Under the pieces are notes generated by a model. The model did not search any database and was not told the origin of the DNA. It saw nothing but the letters and a program-made list of their open reading frames with translations. A stretch of DNA of 64,000 bases from Evansella cellulosilytica DSM 2522 (GTDB lineage Bacteria; Bacillota; Bacilli; Bacillales; Salisediminibacteriaceae): assembly GCF_000177235.2 (NCBI RefSeq), contig NC_014829.1, positions 4,526,001-4,590,000 of the forward strand, written 5' to 3'. Positions 63,956 through 64,000 of this stretch are shown here, piece by piece (the first letter of the stretch is position 1; the number at the start of each line of letters is the position of its first letter). A program made the translations under genes and the position numbers.

Positions 63956-64000
63956 TGATTGAAACGAAGGGTACGAGACGCCTGCGGGAAAAGCAAGAGC
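63956..64000. repeat. Start of a REP-like palindromic element, cut by the window edge
   Basis: GAAACGAAGG...CGAGACGCCTGCGGGAAAAGCAAGAGC resembles the GC-rich arm (GAAAGGTGGCGACTCC-GCGGG type) of the element at 17549-17672, read on the other strand. Confidence 0.4.

Overview
The window is AT-rich chromosomal DNA from an endospore-forming Bacillaceae, probably a Bacillus-like and perhaps alkaliphilic genus. This rests on two sspH-type spore protein genes, a gerA-type germinant receptor operon, a PAS histidine kinase of the sporulation-kinase type, strong AGGAGG ribosome binding sites with some GTG/TTG starts, and the argCJBD-carAB-argF gene order known from Bacillus. No rRNA, tRNA, prophage, complete IS element or CRISPR array was seen.

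Layout. 1-4.2 kb: truncated membrane gene, sensor kinase, and two paralogous two-domain DUF2294 proteins. 4.2-16.7 kb: complete arginine pathway on the minus strand, argC-argJ-argB-argD-carA-carB-argF-argG-argH, behind a sigma-A promoter overlapped by an ARG-box-like operator. 16.9-24.7 kb: GNAT acetyltransferase, REP-like palindrome, sspH, a 1328-aa LysM/Ig-like/GH18 wall protein, an NAD-dependent epimerase-like protein, a nitrilase-family amidase and a small membrane protein. 24.8-29 kb: germinant receptor operon with a sigma-G-like promoter. 29-35.6 kb: an Opp/Nik-type ABC importer operon with a GNAT gene and a 49-aa membrane peptide, led by a perfect Zur box. A second Zur-like box on the opposite strand controls a 44-aa membrane peptide at the far end. 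35.9-38.3 kb: VanZ-domain protein, second sspH, small membrane protein. 38.5-42 kb: TPP riboswitch followed by tenA-thiZ-thiX-thiY (pyrimidine salvage for thiamine). 42.2-50.9 kb: SDR dehydrogenase, rRNA methyltransferase, an operon of GGDEF-EAL protein plus sugar-binding lipoprotein led by a c-di-GMP-I riboswitch and terminator, CapA-like protein, and a secreted glycerophosphodiesterase. 51-52.45 kb: array of 52-bp tandem repeats. 52.6-54.5 kb: aguA-aguB (agmatine to putrescine). 54.7-64 kb: DUF4023-like peptide, then an RDD / SpoIIM-like / DUF58 / MoxR / DUF4350 / DUF4129 / membrane-protein cluster, RNase Z and a small membrane protein.

The most notable non-gene signals are the two convergent Zur-controlled units around one importer, the c-di-GMP riboswitch in front of a c-di-GMP enzyme co-transcribed with an orphan solute-binding lipoprotein, the strictly phased 52-bp array (about 28 units, no length drift), and two families of dispersed structured repeats used between genes.
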